Positions 8,206 to 16,699 of a DNA stretch of 64,000 nt are shown in pieces. Positions within the stretch are counted from its first letter, which is position 1; each line of letters starts with the position of its first letter. Source of the stretch: Actinoplanes palleronii (GTDB taxonomy: Bacteria; Actinomycetota; Actinomycetes; Mycobacteriales; Micromonosporaceae). Location of the stretch: assembly GCF_016862315.1 (NCBI RefSeq), contig NZ_BOMS01000100.1, positions 33,438-97,437 of the forward strand, in the 5' to 3' direction. The position numbers and the translations under genes were made by a program. The notes under the pieces were generated by a model. That model did no database searches. It was not told the DNA's origin and saw only the letters and a program-made list of their open reading frames with translations.

Positions 8206-9396
8206 ATGTCCGCGTCCGACGGCGCGAGTGATGCGGTGAGCGCCGGGCCGGCCGCGGCCGCCCGCCCGCGCAACCGCAAGCAGCTGATCGTCGAGGCGGC
8301 CGGCCAGGTGTTCAGCGCGCGCGGCTATCACGCCGCGTCGATGGAGGAGATCGCCGCCGGGGTGGGCATCAGCGCGGCGGCGCTGTACCGGCACTTCCCG
8401 AACAAGTACGCGCTGTTCGCCGAGTGCGCCGACGTCATGGTGGACCGGCTGGTCGCGGCGCTCGACCAGGCGCCGCCCGAGGCGTCCCTGCACGACGTGC
8501 TCGCCGCGCTCACCCGGGTCACCGTCGCGCACCGGGCGGCCGGCGGGCTCTACCGGTGGGAGGCGCGCTACCTGGCGCCGGTCGACCGCCGGCGGGTGCG
8601 CGGCAAGTTCGGGCAGGTCGTCGACCGGGTCACCGAGGTGGTGCGGCGCGAGCACCCGGCGCCCGAGGACCGGCTGCGAGCGGTGGCCGCACTCGGCGCG
8701 ATCGGGTCGATCACCATGCACCACACCTCGATGGGCGTCCGGAAGATCGAAAACCTGCTGGTGTACGCCGCGACGCGCGTCGCCGCCACCGACCCGGCCG
8801 CGGCCGCGGGCAGCGCGGGGCTGGTCGAACTGCTCGCCCCGCCGGTGCCCCGCACCCGGCGGGCCGAGATCCTGGCCGCGGCCGTCCCGCTGTTCGCCCG
8901 GGACGGGTTCGCGACCGTCACCAACGGGCAGATCGCGCAGGCGGTCGGGCTCGCGCCGTCCGCGCTCTACCGGCACTACCCCGGCAAGGTCGACATCCTG
9001 GTGGCCGCGTGCCTGCAGGCCGCCGGGCTGCTGGGCCAGGCCGTCGAGCGCAGCCTGCACCGGGCCGGCGACCCGCGCGACACCGTGCTCGCGCTGACCG
9101 CGGCGTACGTGGCGTACAGCTTCGAGCACAACGCGCTGACCAGTGTGGCCGAGGCCGAGCTGGGCGGGCTGCCGGCCGACGTGCGGCGGCCGCTGCTGCT
9201 CGCCCAGCGGGAGCACATCGCGGTCTGGGAGCAGCAGCTGCGGGCGGCGCGGCCGGAGCTGGACCCACGCCAGGCCCGGCTGCTCGTGCACGCCGGGTTC
9301 GGCGTGGTGGTCGAGGCCGGGCGGGCGCTGCGCTGGCGGGACACCGTGGCGCACCGGGAGGCGGTCACCGCGCTGGTGATCGGCGCGCTGCTTTGA
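8206..9396 (+). CDS. Tandem TetR-family regulator with two HTH domains
   Basis: 396 aa. Two TetR N-terminal DNA-binding domains lie in one chain: the first around residues 22-75 (MEEIAAGVGISAAALYRHF) and the second about 210 residues later (NGQIAQAVGLAPSALYRHY), each followed by its own helical ligand-binding region. It is thus a covalent head-to-tail dimer of TetR halves. ATG at 8206 was chosen over an in-frame TTG at 8185, since neither has a clear ribosome site. Divergent from the sugar operon and probably its repressor, with the palindrome at 8070-8098 as candidate site. The ligand is unknown. Confidence 0.85.
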   Translation: MSASDGASDAVSAGPAAAARPRNRKQLIVEAAGQVFSARGYHAASMEEIAAGVGISAAALYRHFPNKYALFAECADVMVDRLVAALDQAPPEASLHDVLAALTRVTVAHRAAGGLYRWEARYLAPVDRRRVRGKFGQVVDRVTEVVRREHPAPEDRLRAVAALGAIGSITMHHTSMGVRKIENLLVYAATRVAATDPAAAAGSAGLVELLAPPVPRTRRAEILAAAVPLFARDGFATVTNGQIAQAVGLAPSALYRHYPGKVDILVAACLQAAGLLGQAVERSLHRAGDPRDTVLALTAAYVAYSFEHNALTSVAEAELGGLPADVRRPLLLAQREHIAVWEQQLRAARPELDPRQARLLVHAGFGVVVEAGRALRWRDTVAHREAVTALVIGALL

Positions 9397-9437
9397 GTTT
9401 CTTCAAGCCGGGCTTTTCACGTGCCAGGGCGGTCTTT

Positions 9438-10652
9438 TCAGGCGCCGGGGCGGTTGCCGGTCGGGATGGTGATCGGGGTGTAGCTCGGCGAGGTGCCGTT
9501 GTTCAGGAACAGCATGGCCAGGGCGCGGACGAACTTGTCGAACATCGAGAACCCGGTGGGCAGGATCGGCGAGAGCCCCTCCCGGAACGCGACGTAGGCG
9601 GGCCAGCCCACCTCGATCAGGCCCCGGGACACGAGATCGCGCGGCAGCTTCAACCAGTCGCCGATCTTGTCGCTGAGCACGTAGCGGACGAACTCGTTCA
9701 GGAAGCCGCGGGTCACACCCAGGTCGATCTGCGCGGTCAGCCCGAGCAGGATCCCGGCCAGGTCCAGGCCCTCCGGCGTCGGCGCGAGAATCGGGGTCAG
9801 CGCGTACGCGGACTGCTGTTTCGCGGCCGCCCAGCTCGCCGGGATGAAGTCGTCGCGGACACCCAGCAGGTGCAGCGCGACCTGCCACATGTGCAGGTAG
9901 GCCGCCTGCTCGGTGGCGGACATCCGGATGCCCCAGGAGTTCAGCCTGCCGTACACGAAGGTGCCGAGACTGTGGAACGTGATCAGGATGTCGCCGTTGC
10001 TGATCGGCCGGAAATCCTGATCGTCGGTGACCGAGCGCCACGCCGGGGACTGCGGCAGCAGGTGCCGGACCGCGGCGTGGGTCAGGCGCGTCTTGTTCGA
10101 GGTGACCACGAAGTGGCCGGTCGGCTGGAACGCGTCCGGCGCGCTCAGGTCGTAGCCGTACGTGAAGGTCTTGGCCGCGCGGGACCGCATCTCGGCGCCG
10201 CCGGCCGACCAGTAGACGTTGCGGGCCTCGCGCGGGATCACCGTGCTCATGATGCCGCTGCCCAGGCCGTAGAGCAGGAACAGGTAGAGACTCATCCGCT
10301 TGTTGAACTGGGCGCCCTGCAGCAGCTTCACCGGGTCGGCCCAGGACGGCAGCGTGTTCACCTGCTGGAGGTAGGTGGTGAGCCCGGCCGGCAGGCCCGC
10401 GGGCAGCGCGTCGCCGTTGTTGACCCACGAGTCGAACGCGGTGTTGACCGCCGGGATCTGCCCGTTGGTCAGCAGCGAGGCGACGAGCGGGTCGGTGGCG
10501 TCGTCCCAGACCGACCACGGGTCGGTGACCGCGTCGGTGCCGGCGATCGACTCGGTGGACGACCACGCCCAGGCTCGGGTGGGATCGGCGACGGCGGTCA
10601 GCCCCAGTGCGGCGCCAAGCGTCAGGACACCTCTTCGAGAGAGATTCTGCAT
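9438..10652 (-). CDS. lcp: Lcp-type rubber oxygenase (DUF2236 family)
   Basis: 404 aa. A Tat signal (SRRGVLTLGAALGLTAVA) heads a mature domain matching the latex clearing protein family: heme-b dioxygenases that cleave poly(cis-1,4-isoprene) outside the cell. Supporting motifs are TRLTHAAVRHLLPQSPAW, and ILITFHSLGTFVYGRL with the His expected to be the proximal heme ligand. Length fits Lcp proteins (about 400 aa). The related MpaB-type oxygenase family is the alternative. A promoter candidate lies at 10710-10738. It follows the tandem-TetR gene convergently and seems to be a single-gene unit. Confidence 0.75.
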   Translation of the reverse strand: MQNLSRRGVLTLGAALGLTAVADPTRAWAWSSTESIAGTDAVTDPWSVWDDATDPLVASLLTNGQIPAVNTAFDSWVNNGDALPAGLPAGLTTYLQQVNTLPSWADPVKLLQGAQFNKRMSLYLFLLYGLGSGIMSTVIPREARNVYWSAGGAEMRSRAAKTFTYGYDLSAPDAFQPTGHFVVTSNKTRLTHAAVRHLLPQSPAWRSVTDDQDFRPISNGDILITFHSLGTFVYGRLNSWGIRMSATEQAAYLHMWQVALHLLGVRDDFIPASWAAAKQQSAYALTPILAPTPEGLDLAGILLGLTAQIDLGVTRGFLNEFVRYVLSDKIGDWLKLPRDLVSRGLIEVGWPAYVAFREGLSPILPTGFSMFDKFVRALAMLFLNNGTSPSYTPITIPTGNRPGA

Positions 10653-10709
10653 TAGCTTACCTGCCTTGAACAGTGGGTTTCGATGTTCATCGCTATGTGA
10701 TTTTCCATT

Positions 10710-10738
10710 AACATAGTGACGCCTCGAACCATCGGCAA
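10710..10738 (-). promoter_or_regulatory. Candidate promoter of the Lcp gene
   Basis: On the minus strand TTGCCG (10733-10738) and TATGTT (10710-10715) are 17 bases apart. Just downstream, CTATGT/ACATAG arms (near 10710-10716 and 10692-10697) form a short inverted repeat that could be an operator. The remaining stretch 10739-10849 up to the next gene holds nothing else I recognise. Confidence 0.4.
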
Positions 10739-10849
10739 GGTTGGATGTTTCCCTCTGCGGGTGTCCACACAGAACCTTCGTTGTCCGCTTTTTTCGGCAT
10801 TAGTGATGCCGGGGCGGCGAAAGATCAACGGATACGACACCGTGGGGCT

Positions 10850-11441
10850 ATGACTCTGCGACTCCAACCGGACCCTGCGACCGCTGCCGCGTGGAGGGCG
10901 TTCTGGCAGATGGCCGAGGCGCGCCTCACCGACGACTCGGCCGGCGCCAGCCTGGCCCTGCACGCGCTGATGCCGCTCGCCTCCGACCACCCCACGCGTA
11001 CGGTGATCGTCGCCGTGGACGCGGTCGCCGACGCCGTCGTCGAGTGGTCCGACGAGCTGGGCAAGAACCCGGCGTGCATGGCCGAGACGTGCTTCACCAT
11101 GCTGCACGGCCAGCTCGCGCCGCCGGAGCGCCTGCTGCTGTTCGCGGCGTACCAGACGTTTGCTCGCCATCGACCCGACCGGCGAGGCGGGCAGCCCGCA
11201 CCAGGTGTGCCACCCGTGGCCTCCGCACGCCGGGGTGGCGTCGCTGGCGACCGCGGCGCAGGGCGGGGTGTTGCAGCAGGCGTTGACCGCGGCGAGCCAG
11301 ACGCACGGGCTCGAGCAGCACCCCGCGCTGGTGCTGTGCAACGCGGCGCCGGAGGTGCTCACCCAGATCCTGTGGGGCCGCAGCCGCTCCGATCCGGAGC
11401 AGATGGGCCGCCTGCTGGCCGCGAAGAAGAACCTGGCCTGA
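10850..11441 (+). pseudogene. Hypothetical protein gene with a +1 frameshift
   Basis: Two halves of one apparent gene lie in different frames. From ATG 10850 the frame encodes MTLRLQPDPATAAAWRAFW through LLLFAAYQT; at about 11158 good coding (G/C third positions, sensible protein) moves to the next frame as LLAIDPTGEAGSPHQ and ends at TGA 11439-11441 with LLAAKKNLA. Removing one T from the TTT at 11159-11161 joins them into one protein of about 196 aa. Past that point the original frame turns into an arginine/glycine-rich shadow. Either a real inactivating mutation or a base-calling error. The family is not recognised. Confidence 0.65.
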
Positions 11442-11478
11442 CGCACGGCGGGCGGGCCGGGTCGGGCATGATCCGCGG

Positions 11479-11970
11479 ATGGATTTCACTCTCGACCCGC
11501 CGCGCGGGGTGGGCCCGCTGCACCTGGGTATGACCGGCGACGAGGCGCGGGCGGCCCTGGCGACCCTCGGGCCGCTCGCCGCCACCACGCTCGGCGAACT
11601 GGCCCTGAACCGCCCCGGCCACCTGCGCTTCAGCGTCGGCTTCGGTGCGACGCGGCTGGTCGACTCGGTCGAGCTGTACCGCCCGGAGCACAGCGACACC
11701 GTGAACTACCGGGGCGTCGACGTGTTCGGCCTGCCCGCGCTGCAGGTCGTCGAACGCCTCCGCGCCCACACCACGCTGGTCGCCGAGGACGACGGTTTCA
11801 TCGCCCCCGACCTGCTGCTGTCGCTGTGGCGCCCGTTCGCCGCGGACGACGACCCGGCCGAGGAACAGGGGTATTACTTCCAGTCGGTGCTGCTCGCCCG
11901 CCCCGGTTATTACGACAGCCCCGCCGAGGCCGCCGCCCGCCTCGCCGCCGGTGGTGAACCCGGCTTCTGA
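11479..11970 (+). CDS. Hypothetical protein (163 aa)
   Basis: Not assigned to a function. It begins MDFTLDPPRGVGPLHLGMT, a pattern seen in small actinobacterial proteins in which a beta-rich domain begins with a short GPLxLGM motif. There is no signal peptide or membrane segment. It is acidic, with several aromatic-rich strands (YYFQSVLLARPGYY near the C-terminus). It lies 37 bases after the frameshifted gene and convergent to the next gene. Codon usage supports real coding. Confidence 0.7.
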   Translation: MDFTLDPPRGVGPLHLGMTGDEARAALATLGPLAATTLGELALNRPGHLRFSVGFGATRLVDSVELYRPEHSDTVNYRGVDVFGLPALQVVERLRAHTTLVAEDDGFIAPDLLLSLWRPFAADDDPAEEQGYYFQSVLLARPGYYDSPAEAAARLAAGGEPGF

Positions 11971-11989
11971 CCCGGCGCCGACTCGCCGA

Positions 11990-12340
11990 TCAGGTCGCTT
12001 CGAGGGCTGTGGCGCGATGTTCCAGGTCGGCTGCGATGTCGTCCCAGTCCGGGCCGTGCAGCCAGAGGTTCTGGGCGGCCTCACGCATCAGGGCGGGATC
12101 GTCGGGGCGTTGGAGGATCACCAGCCGATAGGCCAGGTTGCGCACCCAGACCGGGAGCAGGCCGTCGACCAGGTTGGGGCACAGCTCGCGCAGCATCATC
12201 AGGATGTCCTCCGCCCCGGCGAACGTCAGCCTCTCGATGAAGTACCGATCGTCCCGGTCCTGCGCACATCGCGCCACGACAGTCGGCCGATACTCATCTC
12301 CGTAACGGCACCGGGCGTGCTCCACGAGCGTGCTGTGCAT
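11990..12340 (-). CDS. Hypothetical protein (116 aa)
   Basis: Unrecognised small cytoplasmic protein, probably all-helical, with a Leu/Asp-rich pattern (AEDILMMLRELCPNLVDGLL, WVRNLAYRLVILQ). No catalytic motif, signal or membrane segment. It is convergent with the preceding gene (19-base gap) and lies next to a decayed TnpB element. Codon third positions are G/C-biased but less strongly than in neighbours, so it may be a recent arrival. Start is the ATG at 12340. Confidence 0.6.
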   Translation of the reverse strand: MHSTLVEHARCRYGDEYRPTVVARCAQDRDDRYFIERLTFAGAEDILMMLRELCPNLVDGLLPVWVRNLAYRLVILQRPDDPALMREAAQNLWLHGPDWDDIAADLEHRATALEAT

Positions 12341-12382
12341 GGCGTGGATCTTAAGGCGGCGACGACGCCGTACAGGATGAGA

Positions 12383-12715
12383 TCCTTTGACATCCTCTCC
12401 GCCCTAACGGACGGAGATTCCCTCCACGCTGCGCGTGGAACACGCCGCGTCCGGGTGGGTTACCGCTTCGCCGCGCGGTGCCGGGACGAGTCCTGGTCTT
12501 ACCTGCGCTCCACGGTCGTTGAAGTCCGCCTGTCCGGCGGCCTTGATGTTCTTCGCGGCGTTGACGTCTCGGTCGTGGTGGCTGCCGCAGAGGCAGTTCC
12601 ACGCTCGGACGTCGAGGGCCATCTTGTCGTTGATCCGGCCGCAGTCGCAGCACATCCGGGTGGACCCGAACCCGGTGCCGTCGGGCGGGCTGGTCGTCTC
12701 GTCCGCCGCCGGTTG
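12383..12715 (-). mobile_element. IS200/IS605-type element remnant (TnpB 3' end)
   Basis: Read on the minus strand this is the 3' end of a TnpB element: the zinc-ribbon and final RuvC segment of the protein, then an end hairpin (GTCCGTTAGGGCGGA) and the terminal GGATGTCAA at about 12383-12395. The TCAA end resembles the right cleavage site known for IS608-type elements. The left end, most of tnpB and any tnpA are missing, so it cannot move on its own. Confidence 0.65.
12404..12715 (-). pseudogene. Truncated TnpB C-terminus
   Basis: The frame shows TRMCCDCGRINDKMALDVR followed by CLCGSHHDRDVNAAKNI: the four-cysteine zinc ribbon and the last RuvC aspartate (DRDVNAA) of TnpB-family RNA-guided nucleases. 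Everything N-terminal to the ribbon is gone; residues that the frame adds upstream belong to a different gene read on the opposite strand (12717-12860). Non-functional remnant. Confidence 0.7.
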
Positions 12716-12716
12716 C

Positions 12717-12860
12717 TTCCACAAGGAGATCAACGACACCACGGCGTATCTGAGCGTGTCGTTCCCGAGTGACCTCAACGTCGCCGGTGAGATCCAGGAG
12801 CCCGGCAACGAGTACAGGATCGAGGTGACCGGGTCTCACGACGGCGACGCCTGGTGCTGA
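12717..12860 (+). pseudogene. 3' fragment of an unknown gene cut by the TnpB scar
   Basis: From about 12720 the plus strand reads HKEINDTTAYLSVSFPSDLN and onward to EVTGSHDGDAWC and a TGA at 12858-12860, with strongly G/C third positions and no start codon or 5' coding part. It looks like the last 45 or so residues of a beta-rich protein whose front was replaced by the adjoining TnpB remnant. I do not recognise the family; it could be a short orphan frame. Confidence 0.35.
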
Positions 12861-12941
12861 CCACTGTGGTCGCGGGCGTTGAGATCGAATCGGAATCGGC
12901 GGGGTTCCTATGAAGATCAACTTCTGGGTTAGCGTCCCGGC

Positions 12942-13904
12942 GTGAACCAGGAAAATCCCGCGCGGCCGGATCCTACGGCCGGTCCGGCGCCGCTGCCGCC
13001 GGCGGCCGATCCGCTGATCGCGGGCGCGCCGTCGAGCCTGCCGACCGCCTATGACCCGGCTCCGGCGGCGTGGGCCGAGCCATATCCCGCACCGCCCGCC
13101 TATCCGTATCCGGCATCGCCCGCGAGTTCCGGATACCCGGCCACCGGGTACCCACCGCCCGCCTATCCGTATCCGGCGCCGCCCGGGGGTTCCGGGTACC
13201 CGCCGGCCCGCTATGCGCCGCCCGGCTACCCGATGCCCGACCTGCCCGCCGGGAGGACGAACGGCGTCGCGATCGTCTCGCTGGTCCTCGCCGTCCTCGG
13301 TGTCATCATGCTCAGCATTCCGCTCGGCATCATCGCGCTGTCGCAGCTCAGCACGCGCGGCGGGCGCGGCCGGGCACTGGCCATCGCCGGATTGGGTATC
13401 TCCACCGCCTGGGTCGCGGTCCTCGCCGCGGTGATCTCGAACGGAGCGTTCAGTTCCGGCAACAGGACGACCGCCACCACACCCGTGAGCCTGCCGACGG
13501 CGACGGCGACGGCGAGCGCGACCGCGACCACGCCCTTCCGGACCGGCAGCACCTCCGGGCCCGGCCAGCGACTCGCCAAGGACCTCACACTCGGCGACTG
13601 CCTCAGCTATGTCGACGTGAACGGCAGCCCCGACGAGTTCGTCGTCCGGCTCTGCTCCCAGGACCACGGTGGCGAGGTCTTCGACATCTGGGCCCCGCCG
13701 TCCGGCGCCCATCCCGGCGACGCGGAGATGGAGAAGCTGGCCGGCAAGCACTGCGACAAGGCCCTTGATCGGTACGCGGTCGGCAAGTTCGCCGACGCGC
13801 AGCTGGTCTACATCTATCCCAGCCGCAGATCCCCGAAGCCCCGAGTGATCTGCATCGCGGTGCCGCCCTCGGGCCAGTGGACCGGATCCATGCTCTACCC
13901 CTGA
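12942..13904 (+). CDS. DUF4190 membrane protein with septum-formation-like domain
   Basis: 320 aa, GTG start. Residues about 1-105 are a Pro/Tyr/Gly-rich cytoplasmic tail with repeats such as YPYPASPASS and GYPPPAYPYPAPP. Residues about 107-170 are a two-helix DUF4190 module (NGVAIVSLVLAVLGVIMLSI and ALAIAGLGISTAWVAVLAAV). A Ser/Thr linker leads to an extracytoplasmic domain with four cysteines (LGDCLSYV, LCSQDHGGEVF, HCDKAL, VICIAVPP) like septum-formation family domains. Probably a cell-envelope protein; the tail may be a low-complexity interaction region. Its end overlaps the convergent dehydrogenase by 10 bases. Confidence 0.75.
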   Translation: MNQENPARPDPTAGPAPLPPAADPLIAGAPSSLPTAYDPAPAAWAEPYPAPPAYPYPASPASSGYPATGYPPPAYPYPAPPGGSGYPPARYAPPGYPMPDLPAGRTNGVAIVSLVLAVLGVIMLSIPLGIIALSQLSTRGGRGRALAIAGLGISTAWVAVLAAVISNGAFSSGNRTTATTPVSLPTATATASATATTPFRTGSTSGPGQRLAKDLTLGDCLSYVDVNGSPDEFVVRLCSQDHGGEVFDIWAPPSGAHPGDAEMEKLAGKHCDKALDRYAVGKFADAQLVYIYPSRRSPKPRVICIAVPPSGQWTGSMLYP

Positions 13905-15082
13905 GCCGGCACCCCGTCGGCCAGTCGGGACACCGGGCTGGTCGGGTCGACGAGGATTTTGGCGTGGTGGTCGGCTTTGGTGAGGCGGTCGAAGGCATCC
14001 GCCACTCCCCCGAGACCGACCACGCCGGTCAGCAGCGGGCGCGGGTTGATGCGGCCCCGGGCGATCATCCGTAGCGTGTCGCGGAACTCGGCGGGGTCGT
14101 AGCAGAACGAGAAGCGCAGGTCGAGTTCCTTGTTGCTGGCCATCGTGGGGCGGAACGTGTCCGGGCCCATGCACACCCCGACCACCACGACCCGGGAGCG
14201 GAACGGTGCGTGCGTGACGATGTCCTCGATCACGCCGGGCAGGCCGACGCACTCGAAGACGACAGCGCCGCGCGGGCCGGCGCCGAGCCGTTCGCCCAGC
14301 CGCATGATCGACCACCACGGGACGCCCGGAACCTTCTGCAGGGTGTGCAGCGCGTCGAGGCCCGCGCCGTAGAGCCGGGTGGCCGAGCGGACCAGGCCAC
14401 TCTTGTCGCCGAGGACGTCCCAGGGTGACTCGGCGGCCGGGTCGACGACGAGGTCGGCGCCGCACGCGCGGGCCAGGGCTCGGCGGCCGGCGGAGTAGTC
14501 GCTGGCGACGACCCGGCGTACCCCGGAGGCTTTGAGCATCAGGGTCACCGCGAGGCCGATCGGGCCGCAGCCGATGACGACCGCGGCGTCGCCGGCGGCG
14601 ACGGTGCCGCGGCGGACCGCGTGGTGGGCGACGGCGAGCGGTTCGGTGAGCGCGGCCAGGTCCGGGTCGACGCCCGCCGGTACCGGCATGGTGGCGTCCT
14701 CGGCGACAAGGACATATTCCGCGTACGCACCGGGAGCATGCTCGGACAGCCCGAGCATGTGCACCTCGTCGCCGTGCCGGATCAGCGGCAGGGACACGAC
14801 CGGCTGGCCCGGTTTCCAGCGGCGCCGGCAGCCGGGGCCGTAGGCGTCGACGGTGCCGGTGAACTCGTGCCCCATCACCACCCGGTGGGCGCGCCGCATG
14901 AAGTCCGGGTAGCCGACCTCGGCGGCGACGTCCGCGCTGGCGTCGGCCTCGAAGCGGACGTGCAGGTCGGAGCCGCAGATCCCGGCCCGGGTGACGCGCA
15001 GCCGCACCTGCCCGGGGCCGGGTTCGGGCCGCGGCACCTCGGCCACCTCGAGCACACCGTCATGCACGGTCACGGCCCTCAC
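13895..15082 (-). CDS. Zinc-dependent alcohol dehydrogenase (MDR family)
   Basis: 395 aa, GTG start overlapping the stop of the monooxygenase gene (GTGA). Catalytic zinc ligands are visible in GICGSDLH and GHEF, and the NAD(P) Rossmann motif in VVIGCGPIGLA. An insertion in the middle (KSGLVRSATRLYGAGLDALH) is longer than usual. The structural four-cysteine zinc loop is absent. The coupled gene encodes a Baeyer-Villiger-type monooxygenase, so the pair may oxidise an alcohol to a ketone and then to an ester; the substrate is not evident. Confidence 0.88.
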   Translation of the reverse strand: MRAVTVHDGVLEVAEVPRPEPGPGQVRLRVTRAGICGSDLHVRFEADASADVAAEVGYPDFMRRAHRVVMGHEFTGTVDAYGPGCRRRWKPGQPVVSLPLIRHGDEVHMLGLSEHAPGAYAEYVLVAEDATMPVPAGVDPDLAALTEPLAVAHHAVRRGTVAAGDAAVVIGCGPIGLAVTLMLKASGVRRVVASDYSAGRRALARACGADLVVDPAAESPWDVLGDKSGLVRSATRLYGAGLDALHTLQKVPGVPWWSIMRLGERLGAGPRGAVVFECVGLPGVIEDIVTHAPFRSRVVVVGVCMGPDTFRPTMASNKELDLRFSFCYDPAEFRDTLRMIARGRINPRPLLTGVVGLGGVADAFDRLTKADHHAKILVDPTSPVSRLADGVPAQG

Positions 15083-16587
15083 GCGTGCTCCCCGGGCTGA
15101 CCGGAAACGGACTGGCCGGGAGCGGGAGCGGCCACCGACGTGGCCCGCCGCCAGCGCAGGCCCTCCTCCAACCTGGAGCGGTTGGTGGACCACGTGTCGA
15201 GCAGGACGTTCTGCCGGAACGCCCACGGATAGCGCCGCCCCGCCCGCGGCATCAACCCCGCCGCCCGGGCCAGATACCCCGACGGCATGTCCATGAACGG
15301 CCCGGTCGGCCCCAGATCCGCCGGTACCTCCGGCACGACACTCTCCGCGCCGGTGTCGAGCAGCTTGCGCAGCAACCGGGCCAGGAACCGCGCGGTCACG
15401 TCGGCCCGTACCGTCCACGACAGGTTGATGTAGCCGATGCAGACGGCCAGGTTCGGCAGCCCGCTGAGCAGGGTCCCGTGATAGGCGCAGGACTCCGACA
15501 GGTCCTTGGCCATCCCGTCGACGGTGATCGCCACCCCGCCGAGCAGCTTGATCCGCAGACCGGTCGCGGTCACCACGATGTCTGCCTCGAGCACCGTCTT
15601 GTCGGCCAGCCGGATCCCTTCCGGGACGAAGCGGTCGACGTGGCCGGTGACCACCGACGCGTCACCCGACCGGATCGACCGGAAGAGATCACCGTCCGGG
15701 GCGATGCACAGCCGCTGCTCCCACGGGTCGTACGGTGGCGTGAAGTCCCGGTCGACCACCTCCGCCGAGCCGACCGCACTGATCGCGCCCTTGCGCAGCA
15801 GGGCGCGCATCCGGCTCGGGAAGCGCCGGCAGGCCTGGTAGAGCGCCCACTGCGCGGTGGTGTTCTTGGCCCGGGCGATCCGGTGCACGGCGGCCGGCGA
15901 GAGGCCCCGCCCCAGCAGCCGGGCGATCGCGTCGGTGCTCGGCTGGGCCAGCACGTACGTCGGCGTGCGCTGCAGCATGGTGACGTGCGCGGCGCCGGCG
16001 GCCATCGCGGGCACCACGGTCACCGCGGTCGCCCCGGAGCCGATCACGACCACGCGCTTGCCGGTGTGGTCCAGGTCGGCCGGCCAGAACTGCGGGTGCG
16101 CGAGCCGCCCGGCGAAGTCCTCGACGCCGGGAAAGCCCGGGTCGTGCGGCTTGTCATAGTCGTAGTAGCCGGTGCAGAACACCACGAAGCGGGCCACGTA
16201 GCTGACCGGCTCGCCGTCGCGCCGCGCCCGGATCCGCCATCGCGCGTCCGCACTGGACCAGTCGGCCGCCTCGACCCGGGTGCGGTACTCGATCAGCTGG
16301 TCGACCCCTGTCGACAGGGCGGTCTCCCGGACGTAGGCGAGCAGGTCGCCGCCCTCGACGATGGACCGTTCGCCGGTCCACGGGCGGAACGGGAACGCCA
16401 GCGTGTAGATGTCCGAGTCGGATCGGACGCCCGGATAGCGGAACAGGTCCCAGGTGCCGCCGAGCCGGTCACGTCCCTCGGCGATGGTCACGGTCAGTTC
16501 CGGACACTGCTCCCGGATCCGGTAGGCGACGTCGATCCCGGAGATCCCGGCACCGACGATCAGCACGTCGACGTGCGTATCCGTCAC
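15079..16587 (-). CDS. Baeyer-Villiger-type flavin monooxygenase
   Basis: 502 aa. The FAD Rossmann motif GAGISG is at residues 12-17, followed by RLGGTWDLFRYPGVRSDSD. The Baeyer-Villiger fingerprint FxGxxxHxxxWP is present as FAGRLAHPQFWP (residues 158-169), and the NADPH Rossmann motif VVIGSGATAV follows. This combination points to a type I BVMO or close FMO relative acting on ketones with O2 and NADPH. First gene of a two-gene operon with the alcohol dehydrogenase. The AraC-type regulator at 16700-17704 lies just upstream in the same direction. Confidence 0.88.
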   Translation of the reverse strand: MTDTHVDVLIVGAGISGIDVAYRIREQCPELTVTIAEGRDRLGGTWDLFRYPGVRSDSDIYTLAFPFRPWTGERSIVEGGDLLAYVRETALSTGVDQLIEYRTRVEAADWSSADARWRIRARRDGEPVSYVARFVVFCTGYYDYDKPHDPGFPGVEDFAGRLAHPQFWPADLDHTGKRVVVIGSGATAVTVVPAMAAGAAHVTMLQRTPTYVLAQPSTDAIARLLGRGLSPAAVHRIARAKNTTAQWALYQACRRFPSRMRALLRKGAISAVGSAEVVDRDFTPPYDPWEQRLCIAPDGDLFRSIRSGDASVVTGHVDRFVPEGIRLADKTVLEADIVVTATGLRIKLLGGVAITVDGMAKDLSESCAYHGTLLSGLPNLAVCIGYINLSWTVRADVTARFLARLLRKLLDTGAESVVPEVPADLGPTGPFMDMPSGYLARAAGLMPRAGRRYPWAFRQNVLLDTWSTNRSRLEEGLRWRRATSVAAPAPGQSVSGQPGEHA

Positions 16588-16699
16588 GGCAGCCCCCTCG
16601 TGTCACGAACGCGTGTTACCAACGCGTGACACGATCCTGCTGCCGATCCGTACGGAAAACTTGACCCTGCGCGACAATCAGCGGTCGCGTCGCGCGAGA

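Noticed and set aside
12404..12808. A 134-residue protein carrying the TnpB zinc ribbon
   Set aside because: The first 50 residues are antisense to another coding-like segment and do not match TnpB; only the C-terminal part is TnpB-derived, so it is a remnant and not a gene.
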